Shown here: positions 1 to 5,829 of the stretch, piece after piece | Layout of the letters: each line of letters begins with the position of its first letter | How positions within the stretch are numbered: position 1 is the stretch's first letter | Source: an uncultured Rickettsiales bacterium | GTDB lineage: Bacteria > Pseudomonadota > Alphaproteobacteria > Rickettsiales > UBA1997 | Length of the DNA stretch: 6,963 bases | Direction: 5' to 3' | Assembly: GCA_937927795.1 (NCBI GenBank) | Contig: CALBSF010000234.1 | Coordinates: 1-6,963 of the forward strand | Notes under the pieces: generated by a model | What the model was told of the DNA's origin: nothing | The model's database searches: none | Seen by the model: only the letters and a program-made list of their open reading frames with translations | Made by a program: the position numbers and the translations under genes

Positions 1-2
1 AA

Positions 3-209
3 ATACCTTTTGCCCGACATTGTCCCATGTCGCGCGTCAACTTTCTTTCGTACGGATTTGTCCTAAGAAAGATGTGCGAGCTGCTCGAATTGGACGAATT
101 TATAAAATGTTTCTCTCTTTTGAAGAGCAAAGACAAGTTGCGAGTGCAGGATAAGATATGGGAGAACATTTGCAATGATCTAGGATGGGAGTTTATACCT
201 TCAATTTAA
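3..209 (+). CDS. 3' end of an unrecognised gene, 5' end outside window
   Basis: An open frame runs from the first complete codon in the window (position 3) to a TAA at 207-209, about 68 codons. An internal ATG at 27 would give 60 residues, but no ribosome binding site precedes it, so the gene probably begins left of the window. The product is charged and helical-looking, with a Leu/Lys-rich middle and an aromatic C-terminus (DLGWEFIPSI). I do not recognise the family. A C-terminal piece of a transposase or another mobile-element protein is possible, but no catalytic motif is visible. G+C is about 40% over 1-209, clearly above the flanking genes, which suggests a different origin. It faces the truncated prmC tail to tail, with 84 AT-rich bases between. 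Confidence 0.3.
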   Translation: MPFARHCPMSRVNFLSYGFVLRKMCELLELDEFIKCFSLLKSKDKLRVQDKIWENICNDLGWEFIPSI

Positions 210-293
210 AAAAATAACAAACATATTTGCATGGAATCGCAAGAAAGAATTTTGATAAAATGAAAAAAATGATATTTATTTATTTTATATTTT
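210..293. other. AT-rich junction between foreign-looking ORF and truncated prmC
   Basis: This 84-base stretch separates the stop codon of the left-end frame from the stop codon of the prmC remnant. It is very AT-rich and contains no convincing hairpin terminator for either converging gene. A 10-base direct repeat, tatttattta, occurs at 273-282 and again at 301-310. The second copy lies just inside the prmC remnant, close to where PrmC homology ends. In such AT-rich DNA the repeat may be chance. It may also mark a slippage or recombination point. Confidence 0.4.
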
Positions 294-653
294 TCAATTG
301 TATTTATTTAATTCTTGATTTTTATTTGAAAAATTTTCTAAAACTAACTCAATTAAACTTTCTGAATCAGGACGAGGATCGAGAACATCGCCGCTAACCA
401 TAAAATCTTCACCGTAGAACTCTCTTTTTTTGATAATATGAGAAATAGGTTCTCTATTTGTTCTTCTTGCCACAAGCCCAAAAAAAGCCTGTTCTTGACT
501 TGCGGTTAATTCTAAATCTGGATTAAAAATTATTTGCTCTTTTGAAAAAGAAAGGGCGTAGGAAAGCAAAATTAGAGAATCTAATTTATTGCTTTCTACG
601 CCCTTTAACTCTAGCTCTTTTCTTGATTTTAAAAGAGCCTCAAAAATTTTCAC
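294..653 (-). pseudogene. prmC: prmC (hemK) remnant, N-terminal domain only
   Basis: PrmC methylates the glutamine of the GGQ motif in peptide-chain release factors, using S-adenosylmethionine. This 119-residue frame matches the N-terminal helical domain and the linker. Recognisable parts are RRTNREPISHII (about 63-74), REFYGEDFMVSGDVL (77-91) and the PRPDSE signature (93-98). Family members are about 280 residues long. Here the frame ends about 20 residues after PRPDSE, just before the expected glycine-rich SAM motif, and the catalytic NPPY motif is absent. The product therefore cannot be an active methyltransferase. The start is GTG at 651-653, directly preceded by an in-frame TAA, and lies 13 bases after the stop of the upstream gene, so it belongs to the ferredoxin operon. 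I see no continuation of the gene in the 293 bases left of the stop. I call it a pseudogene truncated by rearrangement or deletion. A split across an assembly breakpoint is the alternative. Confidence 0.8.
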
Positions 654-666
654 TTAAAATAATCAA

Positions 667-2283
667 TTAAAATTTACCCAAAACTTCACGAATTGAAGTT
701 TCATTGATTAAAAATTCTAGATTTTTTTCTCTTCTAATATCAAAAACCGCAACATCTCCTTTACTTACTGGATTTTTGGCCGCCATTTCTTTAGATACAG
801 AATTTAAATTTGTTAAAACTTTTGTTAAAAATACTTGATATGAATCGACTTTCTTTTCCAAGACAGGCGCTGCGGCAGTTGGATCTAAAGATAAATCAGA
901 TGGAACTTTAATTGCATTTTGGTCATTTTTTTTGCTATCTAAAATTTTACCAAACCCTTCAAGCAAAGAAGCAACAAAGATATCTATTTTTTCAACTTTA
1001 ACACTAACAGAGCCAGATAACATAGAGTCATCTTGCATGCTGTTTAATTCGCCATTGATATATAATTTATAAAGATTATTTGAAAATTCTAAATTATTAA
1101 TTTTAATTGTTTTGCCATTAGATGGAATGACTACGCTTTCTTCAATTTTTGTTGGATCAAGAGAAACTGGAGAATTTTGAGCCGCCGAATCTGCAGAAGC
1201 TGTAATAAAATATTCCAAATTCAGTAATAAATTACTTTTAACTGGCTCGATATTTTTAGACAGCTCTACTGGAGCGCTTGGAATTTGATCAGGATTACTT
1301 AACGACGCAGCAACACTAGCTAAGGCAGCTTCACTAGCAAGCTTTGCAACCGCAGCTGGATCCGAAGCATAGCTTGGATTAGCAATTATTTTTGCAACAA
1401 CTGGATTAGCGGCGTTTGCTGCGGGATCATTTTTTGCATCCTCACTCGGCACTTGATTTTGAGCTGGAGATACAACATTAGCAGCAGCATTTGGCGTCAC
1501 AGGATTTGCTGCCACACCAGCAGCAATATTAGCATTTACAACTGGCGCAGTTGGAGCTGCTACGCTTGAAGGAATTGAAGCTGAGCTTGAAACTTGAGAA
1601 GAAGGATCAATCAAACCAGTAGCTGGATTAGCTACTTGATCATTGACTGCAATCTCGCCAGTTTTAATGCCGTCCATAATTCTTTTTTCTAAAGAACTTT
1701 TATAAAGATCAATCGCATCAAAACCTACAATTTCTTTTACATCGGCATTAACTTTATTAACCATTTTTCCATCTTCACCCACAACAGCTTCAAAAGAAAC
1801 TGATGAACTTGAAGCGGAATATATGGTATTTTTTTGCTCATCTAAAATTTTATGGCCCAAATCTTGATAAGATATTTTTACAAATCCCTCACCATCAAGA
1901 GCAAAGTTAATTTGTGGTTGTGATGCAAATTCCACGGTGAAATTTTTTTCATCAGCATCTTGCAGTAAAACCGCGTCCATAGCAATATTTACAGAAAAAT
2001 CATTTGAGAAAATTCCTGTCATTGCCTCAGCATTTTTAACAATAATGTGATATTTGCTAAGCGGGGAATTTGGAATTGAAAATTTTAAATCTTTGATTGC
2101 GATTTTTTGTGATAGTGGAAAACCTGAAACGGCAACCTCTCCAGCAGAAATATTCAAATTATTTTCACTAATAAAATTATTAATTTTTTTCTCAACTTGA
2201 CCAACTTTGAAAAACCAAAAAACACTGTAGACTAATATGGTTACTACAATGGCGATCGCTAATTTTATTATATTTTTATTCAT
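667..2283 (-). CDS. membrane-anchored periplasmic protein, DUF2125-like, with Ala/Pro-rich linker
   Basis: This 538-residue protein has an N-terminal hydrophobic segment (about residues 7-25) after a short Lys/Asn-rich start, which predicts a single inner-membrane anchor with the rest in the periplasm. Residues 28-70, including VEKKINNF and GEVAVSGFPL, resemble the start of the alphaproteobacterial DUF2125 family, whose members are anchored beta-rich proteins of unknown function. I base this on pattern, not on a search. Residues 27-215 and 347-538 look like folded, alternating beta-strand regions. Between them, about 217-345, lies a low-complexity Ala/Pro/Asn/Val/Ser segment with recurring ANP units, probably disordered. 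A second short AAAP stretch occurs near 469-473. The ATG at 2281-2283 lies 7 bases after the ferredoxin stop, so the two genes are probably cotranscribed, and prmC follows 13 bases downstream. No good Shine-Dalgarno is visible. Function is unknown; an envelope role is inferred from topology only. Confidence 0.75.
   Translation of the reverse strand: MNKNIIKLAIAIVVTILVYSVFWFFKVGQVEKKINNFISENNLNISAGEVAVSGFPLSQKIAIKDLKFSIPNSPLSKYHIIVKNAEAMTGIFSNDFSVNIAMDAVLLQDADEKNFTVEFASQPQINFALDGEGFVKISYQDLGHKILDEQKNTIYSASSSSVSFEAVVGEDGKMVNKVNADVKEIVGFDAIDLYKSSLEKRIMDGIKTGEIAVNDQVANPATGLIDPSSQVSSSASIPSSVAAPTAPVVNANIAAGVAANPVTPNAAANVVSPAQNQVPSEDAKNDPAANAANPVVAKIIANPSYASDPAAVAKLASEAALASVAASLSNPDQIPSAPVELSKNIEPVKSNLLLNLEYFITASADSAAQNSPVSLDPTKIEESVVIPSNGKTIKINNLEFSNNLYKLYINGELNSMQDDSMLSGSVSVKVEKIDIFVASLLEGFGKILDSKKNDQNAIKVPSDLSLDPTAAAPVLEKKVDSYQVFLTKVLTNLNSVSKEMAAKNPVSKGDVAVFDIRREKNLEFLINETSIREVLGKF
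1249..1635 (-). repeat. low-complexity Ala/Pro/Asn-rich coding segment
   Basis: This segment encodes roughly residues 217-345 of the DUF2125-like protein. It is dominated by Ala, Pro, Asn, Val and Ser, and includes irregularly repeated ANP units (VANPA, AANPVTP, AANPVVA, IANPS). The units are degenerate rather than exact tandem copies. The DNA is locally richer in gc (gcagcag and gctgga-like words) than the rest of the gene. It most likely encodes a flexible tether or spacer between two folded parts. Confidence 0.7.
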
Positions 2284-2290
2284 AAAATAA

Positions 2291-2632
2291 TTATTTATCT
2301 ATTGATACATTACGAGTTTCGCTTGGAACCGTTACAACCAAACCATCTAAATCTTGGGTCATAATAATTTGACAACCTAGTCTTGATGTTGGAGTTAGTC
2401 CAAACGCTAAATCAAGCATATCTTCTTCATCTTCACTTGGATTTTCTAATTTATTATAAAAATCCTTATCTACTATCACATGACAAGTAGAGCAAGCAAG
2501 AGAGCCTTCGCAAGCCCCTTCCAAGTCGATGTTATTATTATGAGCGGCTTCCAAGACAGTTGTGCCTAGCGGAACTTCGAACTCTTTTTTTTCGTTTTTA
2601 ACAATGAATGTGATTTTGGCAGTTTGGGCCAT
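2291..2632 (-). CDS. fdx: 2Fe-2S ferredoxin, adrenodoxin type (ISC system)
   Basis: This 113-residue electron carrier is expected in the cytoplasm. The ISC-type adrenodoxin-like ferredoxins supply electrons for iron-sulfur cluster assembly on the IscU scaffold. The four cluster-ligand cysteines are present: Cys41, Cys47 and Cys50 in ACEGSLACSTCH, plus Cys87 in LGCQII. The acidic helix between them (ENPSEDEEDMLDLA, about 63-76) is the usual docking surface for the partner reductase and scaffold. The length is normal for the family and the ending (TVPSETRNVSIDK) is intact. The ATG at 2630-2632 is the natural start, with no clear Shine-Dalgarno before it. It is the first gene of a leftward operon with the DUF2125-like gene and the prmC remnant. 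No other isc genes are in the window, so membership of the ISC pathway is inferred from sequence type. Confidence 0.95.
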   Translation of the reverse strand: MAQTAKITFIVKNEKKEFEVPLGTTVLEAAHNNNIDLEGACEGSLACSTCHVIVDKDFYNKLENPSEDEEDMLDLAFGLTPTSRLGCQIIMTQDLDGLVVTVPSETRNVSIDK

Positions 2633-2727
2633 GGCTTTTAAAAAATATTGATTAAACTTAGGTTACTTAAAAATAATAGAAAAGTTTTTTTAAAAAAAAA
2701 GAAAATAAAATAAAATAAAGTACAAAA
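2633..2727. promoter_or_regulatory. divergent promoter region between fdx and trmL
   Basis: These 95 bases separate two divergent starts, so both genes must be driven from here. On the plus strand TTGATT (2648-2653), an 18-base spacer and AATAAT (2672-2677, five of six matches to TATAAT) form a plausible sigma-70-type promoter for trmL, with a start near 2684. On the minus strand TATTAT (2678-2673) is a candidate -10 for the ferredoxin operon, but no good -35 lies at the right distance. A T7-A9 tract at 2685-2700 could bend the DNA. No operator-like dyad is evident. Confidence 0.4.
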
Positions 2728-3174
2728 ATGACAAAAATTGTTTTATTCCAGCCTGATATTGCAGGTAATGTTGGAACTATAATTCGCACCTGCGTTTGTT
2801 TTGATTTAGAGCTTCACATCATTGAACCTTGCGGCTTTCCATTTGATATACAAAGAATAAAAAAATCTGCTCTTGATTATATTGATTTTGCAAAAATTTT
2901 TCGTCATCAATCATTTGAAGAATTTTTTGAAACAGAAATTATTGAAAAAAAACAAAGATTAATTTTAGCCTCAACTAAAGCTTCGCTGGATTACAGAAAA
3001 TTTGAATTTGACAAGAATGATTGCTTAATGTTTGGCAGAGAAAGCGCTGGGGTGCCTGATTATATAGCTCAAAAGGCAGATCATAGAATTTTTATTCCTA
3101 TGAAAAATAATATGAGATCTTTAAATGTAGCAATTTCTTGTGGAATTATTTTAGGCAGAGCTTCAATTGATTGA
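2728..3174 (+). CDS. trmL: tRNA (cytidine/uridine(34)-2'-O)-methyltransferase TrmL
   Basis: TrmL is a SPOUT-class enzyme that 2'-O-methylates the wobble nucleotide of certain leucine tRNAs using S-adenosylmethionine; it acts as a dimer in the cytoplasm. At 148 residues this is a minimal single-domain SPOUT protein close to the usual family length (about 155). The three conserved SPOUT segments are visible: PDIAGNVGTIIRTC (9-22, with Asn14 and Arg20), LMFGRESAGVP (100-110, with Gly103, Glu105 and Ser106) and IPMKNNMRSLNVAISCGIILG (123-143, with Ser131 and Asn133). The last forms the C-terminal trefoil knot that binds the cofactor. The family's SALDY segment (47-51) is also present. ATG at 2728 is the start; a candidate promoter lies about 50 bases upstream. 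It is monocistronic and ends 41 bases from the convergent bamA stop. Confidence 0.93.
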   Translation: MTKIVLFQPDIAGNVGTIIRTCVCFDLELHIIEPCGFPFDIQRIKKSALDYIDFAKIFRHQSFEEFFETEIIEKKQRLILASTKASLDYRKFEFDKNDCLMFGRESAGVPDYIAQKADHRIFIPMKNNMRSLNVAISCGIILGRASID

Positions 3175-3215
3175 CATGAGTATGTGGATTTGACTATAGA
3201 TTTTTAAGCATCTTG

Positions 3216-5483
3216 CTAAAAACTCGTGCCAAAACTAAATCTAAAAGCTTGAGTTCGATCATATTGCTCTTTTTTAGTAACTTTTGAAAAGTCTAAACGA
3301 ATTGGTCCCATTGGCGAAGCCCATGCGATACTAAGTCCGTAGGAAGAGCGAAGAGATCCAGAATCTGAGATTTGCACGCCTTGCTTGCTAAGATTATCAA
3401 CCCCTTTAACCGTACCGTTATCACTAAATAAAATACCATTAATTCCTAACTCTTTTGGTAAGCCAAGCGGAAACATAAATTCTGCGGTTCCAACATAATA
3501 TGTTTTACCACCAATTACTGATCCGTCATTCATTACGCGTGGCCCCATACCCGCATATTCAAAACCACGAAAATTATTACCACCCAAAAAGAAGCCATAG
3601 TTACTTCTGACATCTTGCCCAATACCGTTGATATTGCCACCTCGTGCTAAAAATTTTACCACATAATTATCGCTAAATGTTGGAATATAAAGACCAGCAG
3701 ATCCCTCATGTTTTAAAGTATTGATATCTCCACCCAGACCAACGTAATCTTGGCTAAGCGAGATATAATAACCGTTGCGTGGGTTCATTCTATTATCCCT
3801 TTTATCATATGAAAAACTTTGCCCAACTCCCGAGCTTAAATAACTTCCCGCCAAATTTCTAATTCCAATTGAAGCATTTGAACTGATTCCATCGATAGTT
3901 TGATCGTTTAAAGAATATCGCAATTGATGAGCCAAAAACTCAGTAATTGCATAATCAGCCCGCATAACCAAGCCATTTGAATCTTGATTATAAACCAAAG
4001 TATTTCTTTGTCCCATTTGATATTTATATAAATCAAAACCAACATCAATTGCACGTCCCATAAAATAAGGCTTGGTATAATTAATTTCACTAGTAAGCAA
4101 GCTATATGCCTTTTGAACATTGACCCCAAGCTCTTGACCAGTTCCAAATAAATTCCTTTCTTTAATTCCAGCGTTAGTGGTAATTTTATTAACTGTTGAA
4201 TAACCAATTCCTAAATTTAATTCTCCAGTCTTTTTTTCCTTTACCTCAATAACTAAATCAACCTTGTTGCTATTGCCAATTCGATTAGTTTTAAGCTCGA
4301 CATTTTCAAAAAATCCTAGATTTTGCAATCTTTGTTTTGAGCGATTTATTTTATTTAAATTATAAGCATCACCTTCTCTAAACCTTAATTCGCGACGAAT
4401 TACCTCATCGAGAGTTCTGGTGTTTCCAGTTACGGTAATTTGATTAATATAAATTCTCTGAGTTTCATTAATTACAAAATCAACATCTATCGTTTTTTTC
4501 TCCATATTGCGCTTAAAAACTGGCTCAACATTAGCAAAGGCGTAAGATTTATCCGACATCACTTCCACCATTTTATCAACGGTTTTTTCTACCAATTCAG
4601 AATTAAAAACCTTGCGCGTTTTAATCAGAATTTCTTTTTCCAAAATAGTTTCATCAAACTTATCTATGTGGTTAATAATTCTCACTTCGCCAACACGATA
4701 TTTGATTCCCTCTTCAATTAAAAAAGTAATAAAAAATTTATCTTTAGTTGGGGCAATTTGCGCGCTAGAAGAAATCACGTTAAAATCAGCAAATCCTTTT
4801 GAACCGTAAAAACGGCGCAATTTTTCCTTATCAAATTCAACGCGGTCAGAATCAAAAGAATCAGCCGAAGAAAGGAATTTCCACCATTTACTTTTTGAAG
4901 TTGTAATTTCATCAAGTAAGTCTTGATCTGAAAAAGCAGCATTTCCAATTAAATAAATATCAGCAATTTTGGCCTTTGGTCCTTCAAAAATTTCAAAAAT
5001 TATCTCGACTCGATTTTGATCTTTTTGAATTATTTTTGGCTCAATTTTAGTTAAAAATCGACCAGATTTTAAATAAAGATCGTTGAGTCTTTTTAAGTCA
5101 GATTGTAATTTTGATTTGGTAAAAACTGCGCGTTTTTTTAAAGAAATTTCGCTTTGCAAAGCCTCATCTTCCAGCTTTTTATTGCCGATTATTTTTATTT
5201 CTAAAACTATTGGATTTTCTTTAACCTCAATAATTGCTTGACCTTTATTTTTATAAATTTTGACCTCTAAAAAAAGGTCAGATTCATAAAGTTTTTTAAG
5301 CGATTTTTGAAAATGATCTTTTTTTATTTCATCTGCGCTAACATAAGACAAAATCGTCTCTTCATCTATTCTTTCGTTACCCTTTACAACTATATCACTA
5401 ACCTTAGCAAAAGCAAAATTGGCGCAGCCAAAAGCGCAGCAGAAAAATATGGAAAGAAAAAGTGTTTTTAAGGAAAAATTCAT
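3216..5483 (-). CDS. bamA: outer membrane protein assembly factor BamA
   Basis: BamA is the essential core of the BAM complex, which folds and inserts beta-barrel proteins into the outer membrane. The 755-residue protein starts with a signal peptide (about 1-26, cleavage after FAFA). Five POTRA domains follow, at roughly 27-92, 93-171, 172-261, 262-344 and 345-420. A C-terminal 16-stranded barrel occupies about 421-755. The signature loop-6 motif is FRGF (638-641), followed by GPR (647-649). The C-terminus FRFSFGTSF ends in Phe, as expected of an outer-membrane beta signal. The length is normal for the family. ATG is at 5481-5483; no Shine-Dalgarno is evident. The gene appears to be transcribed alone. 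Neither rseP upstream nor skp/lpxD downstream, common neighbours in proteobacteria, is present. It converges with trmL, and the 41 bases between the stops hold no convincing terminator hairpin. Confidence 0.97.
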   Translation of the reverse strand: MNFSLKTLFLSIFFCCAFGCANFAFAKVSDIVVKGNERIDEETILSYVSADEIKKDHFQKSLKKLYESDLFLEVKIYKNKGQAIIEVKENPIVLEIKIIGNKKLEDEALQSEISLKKRAVFTKSKLQSDLKRLNDLYLKSGRFLTKIEPKIIQKDQNRVEIIFEIFEGPKAKIADIYLIGNAAFSDQDLLDEITTSKSKWWKFLSSADSFDSDRVEFDKEKLRRFYGSKGFADFNVISSSAQIAPTKDKFFITFLIEEGIKYRVGEVRIINHIDKFDETILEKEILIKTRKVFNSELVEKTVDKMVEVMSDKSYAFANVEPVFKRNMEKKTIDVDFVINETQRIYINQITVTGNTRTLDEVIRRELRFREGDAYNLNKINRSKQRLQNLGFFENVELKTNRIGNSNKVDLVIEVKEKKTGELNLGIGYSTVNKITTNAGIKERNLFGTGQELGVNVQKAYSLLTSEINYTKPYFMGRAIDVGFDLYKYQMGQRNTLVYNQDSNGLVMRADYAITEFLAHQLRYSLNDQTIDGISSNASIGIRNLAGSYLSSGVGQSFSYDKRDNRMNPRNGYYISLSQDYVGLGGDINTLKHEGSAGLYIPTFSDNYVVKFLARGGNINGIGQDVRSNYGFFLGGNNFRGFEYAGMGPRVMNDGSVIGGKTYYVGTAEFMFPLGLPKELGINGILFSDNGTVKGVDNLSKQGVQISDSGSLRSSYGLSIAWASPMGPIRLDFSKVTKKEQYDRTQAFRFSFGTSF

Positions 5484-5503
5484 TAATGGGAGTTTTTGAG
5501 GTA

Positions 5504-5533
5504 ATTTTCGTTGTTTTTTGGGTTAATTGTCAA
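5504..5533 (-). promoter_or_regulatory. candidate sigma-70 promoter of bamA
   Basis: On the minus strand a perfect TTGACA (5533-5528) is followed after 18 bases by GAAAAT (5509-5504), which matches TATAAT at four of six positions. The start would fall near 5497, leaving a very short leader of about 14 bases before the bamA ATG. It lies between the intrinsic terminator and bamA, as expected if bamA is transcribed separately from whatever lies beyond the terminator. Confidence 0.45.
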
Positions 5534-5550
5534 GTTAATTGAGGCAAAAC

Positions 5551-5591
5551 AAAAAAACTCCCTTAACTTTAAAAATTAAGGGAGTTTTTTT
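5551..5591. terminator. strong bidirectional intrinsic terminator
   Basis: A perfect inverted repeat pairs 5551-5566 with 5576-5591, giving a 16-bp stem. Its outer 7 bp are A:T, made by the A and T tracts themselves, and its inner ACTCCCTTAA arm pairs with TTAAGGGAGT. The loop is 9 bases. A-tract, hairpin and T-tract make it functional on either strand. No plus-strand gene ends here, because bamA lies antisense to the left. The natural client is therefore a leftward transcript coming from 5600-5680, where the structured element lies. It could also insulate bamA from upstream transcription. Confidence 0.85.
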
Positions 5592-5600
5592 AAATTCTAA

Positions 5601-5679
5601 TGTCGGGAGCCACCACCACGCAAACCCGGCGTGTGTGCCTATTCACTGTAAAGCTTTTGTATTTGACACACTCCCGACA
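5601..5679 (-). ncRNA. candidate structured small RNA or palindromic element
   Basis: This 79-base block is bounded by a perfect 9-bp inverted repeat, TGTCGGGAG (5601-5609) with CTCCCGACA (5671-5679). It is about 53% G+C within very AT-rich flanks. Inside, CACGC (5617-5621) pairs with GCGTG (5629-5633) around a 7-base loop. A neighbouring run, TGTGTG, can alternatively pair with CACAC near 5667-5671. I prefer the minus strand because the terminator then follows 9 bases after the closing stem. It does not match SRP RNA (no GGAAGCAG tetraloop region), a complete tRNA or the tmRNA ends. A miniature inverted-repeat element is the main alternative, although no target duplication is seen. No clear promoter was found on the right. 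Confidence 0.35.
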
Positions 5680-5750
5680 ATAACCAATTCTCTCATATTT
5701 TTTTTCTGATGCAAGTATTTTTTCTTTTTAAATTATGAATCTTCTTAAAT
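5680..5750. other. AT-rich intergenic segment, no gene seen
   Basis: These 71 bases lie between the structured element and the pstS-like promoter. They include a T-run at about 5698-5705 and no open frame of note. On the minus strand TATGAG (5699-5694) is a weak -10-like hexamer about 15 bases before the 79-base element, without a good -35. Any promoter for a leftward small RNA would have to be here. Confidence 0.35.
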
Positions 5751-5779
5751 TTGACTTTTAGTAATTGCTAACATATCCT
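5751..5779 (+). promoter_or_regulatory. candidate sigma-70 promoter of the pstS-like gene
   Basis: TTGACT (5751-5756, five of six to consensus) and TATCCT (5774-5779, four of six) are separated by exactly 17 bases. Transcription would begin near 5786. This places the alternative TTG codon at 5788 essentially at the transcript start, and so favours the ATG at 5830 as the real translation start, with a leader of about 44 bases. I see no clear pho-box-like direct repeats overlapping the -35. Confidence 0.5.
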
Positions 5780-5829
5780 TTTGAGCCTTGCCTTTAAAAC
5801 CTAAAAAGCAAATAAAAATTATCAAAATC

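Noticed and set aside
12..34. Inverted repeat CGACAT/ATGTCG near the left edge
   Set aside because: Only 6 bp with a 6-base loop inside an open frame and no T-tract; likely chance. A similarity to the CCCGACA arm at 5673-5679 is too short to mean anything.
260..397. Small plus-strand frame starting MKKMIF, antisense to the prmC remnant
   Set aside because: It is AT-rich with chance hydrophobicity, and its later codons are the complement of the conserved PrmC PRPD region.
3175..3215. Shared terminator between trmL and bamA
   Set aside because: No stem of useful length followed by a T-tract could be found in either direction.
3908..4207. 99-codon minus-strand frame inside bamA
   Set aside because: It overlaps the bamA barrel in another frame; the sequence is a hydrophobic shadow with no family features, while BamA is intact.
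4440..4809. Two plus-strand frames (93 and 65 codons) antisense to bamA POTRA regions
   Set aside because: They are antisense shadows of a strongly conserved gene, with no ribosome binding site and no recognisable domains.
5424..5483. BamA N-terminus as a lipoprotein signal (Cys20 in AFGC)
   Set aside because: The -2 and -3 residues do not fit a lipobox, and BamA proteins are not lipoproteins; a normal signal peptide cut after FAFA fits better.
5601..5679. Self-cleaving ribozyme (twister or hammerhead) in the 79-base element
   Set aside because: CAAACCCGG and GGGAG resemble parts of twister, but the conserved UAA and the required order are absent; hammerhead core sequences are also missing.
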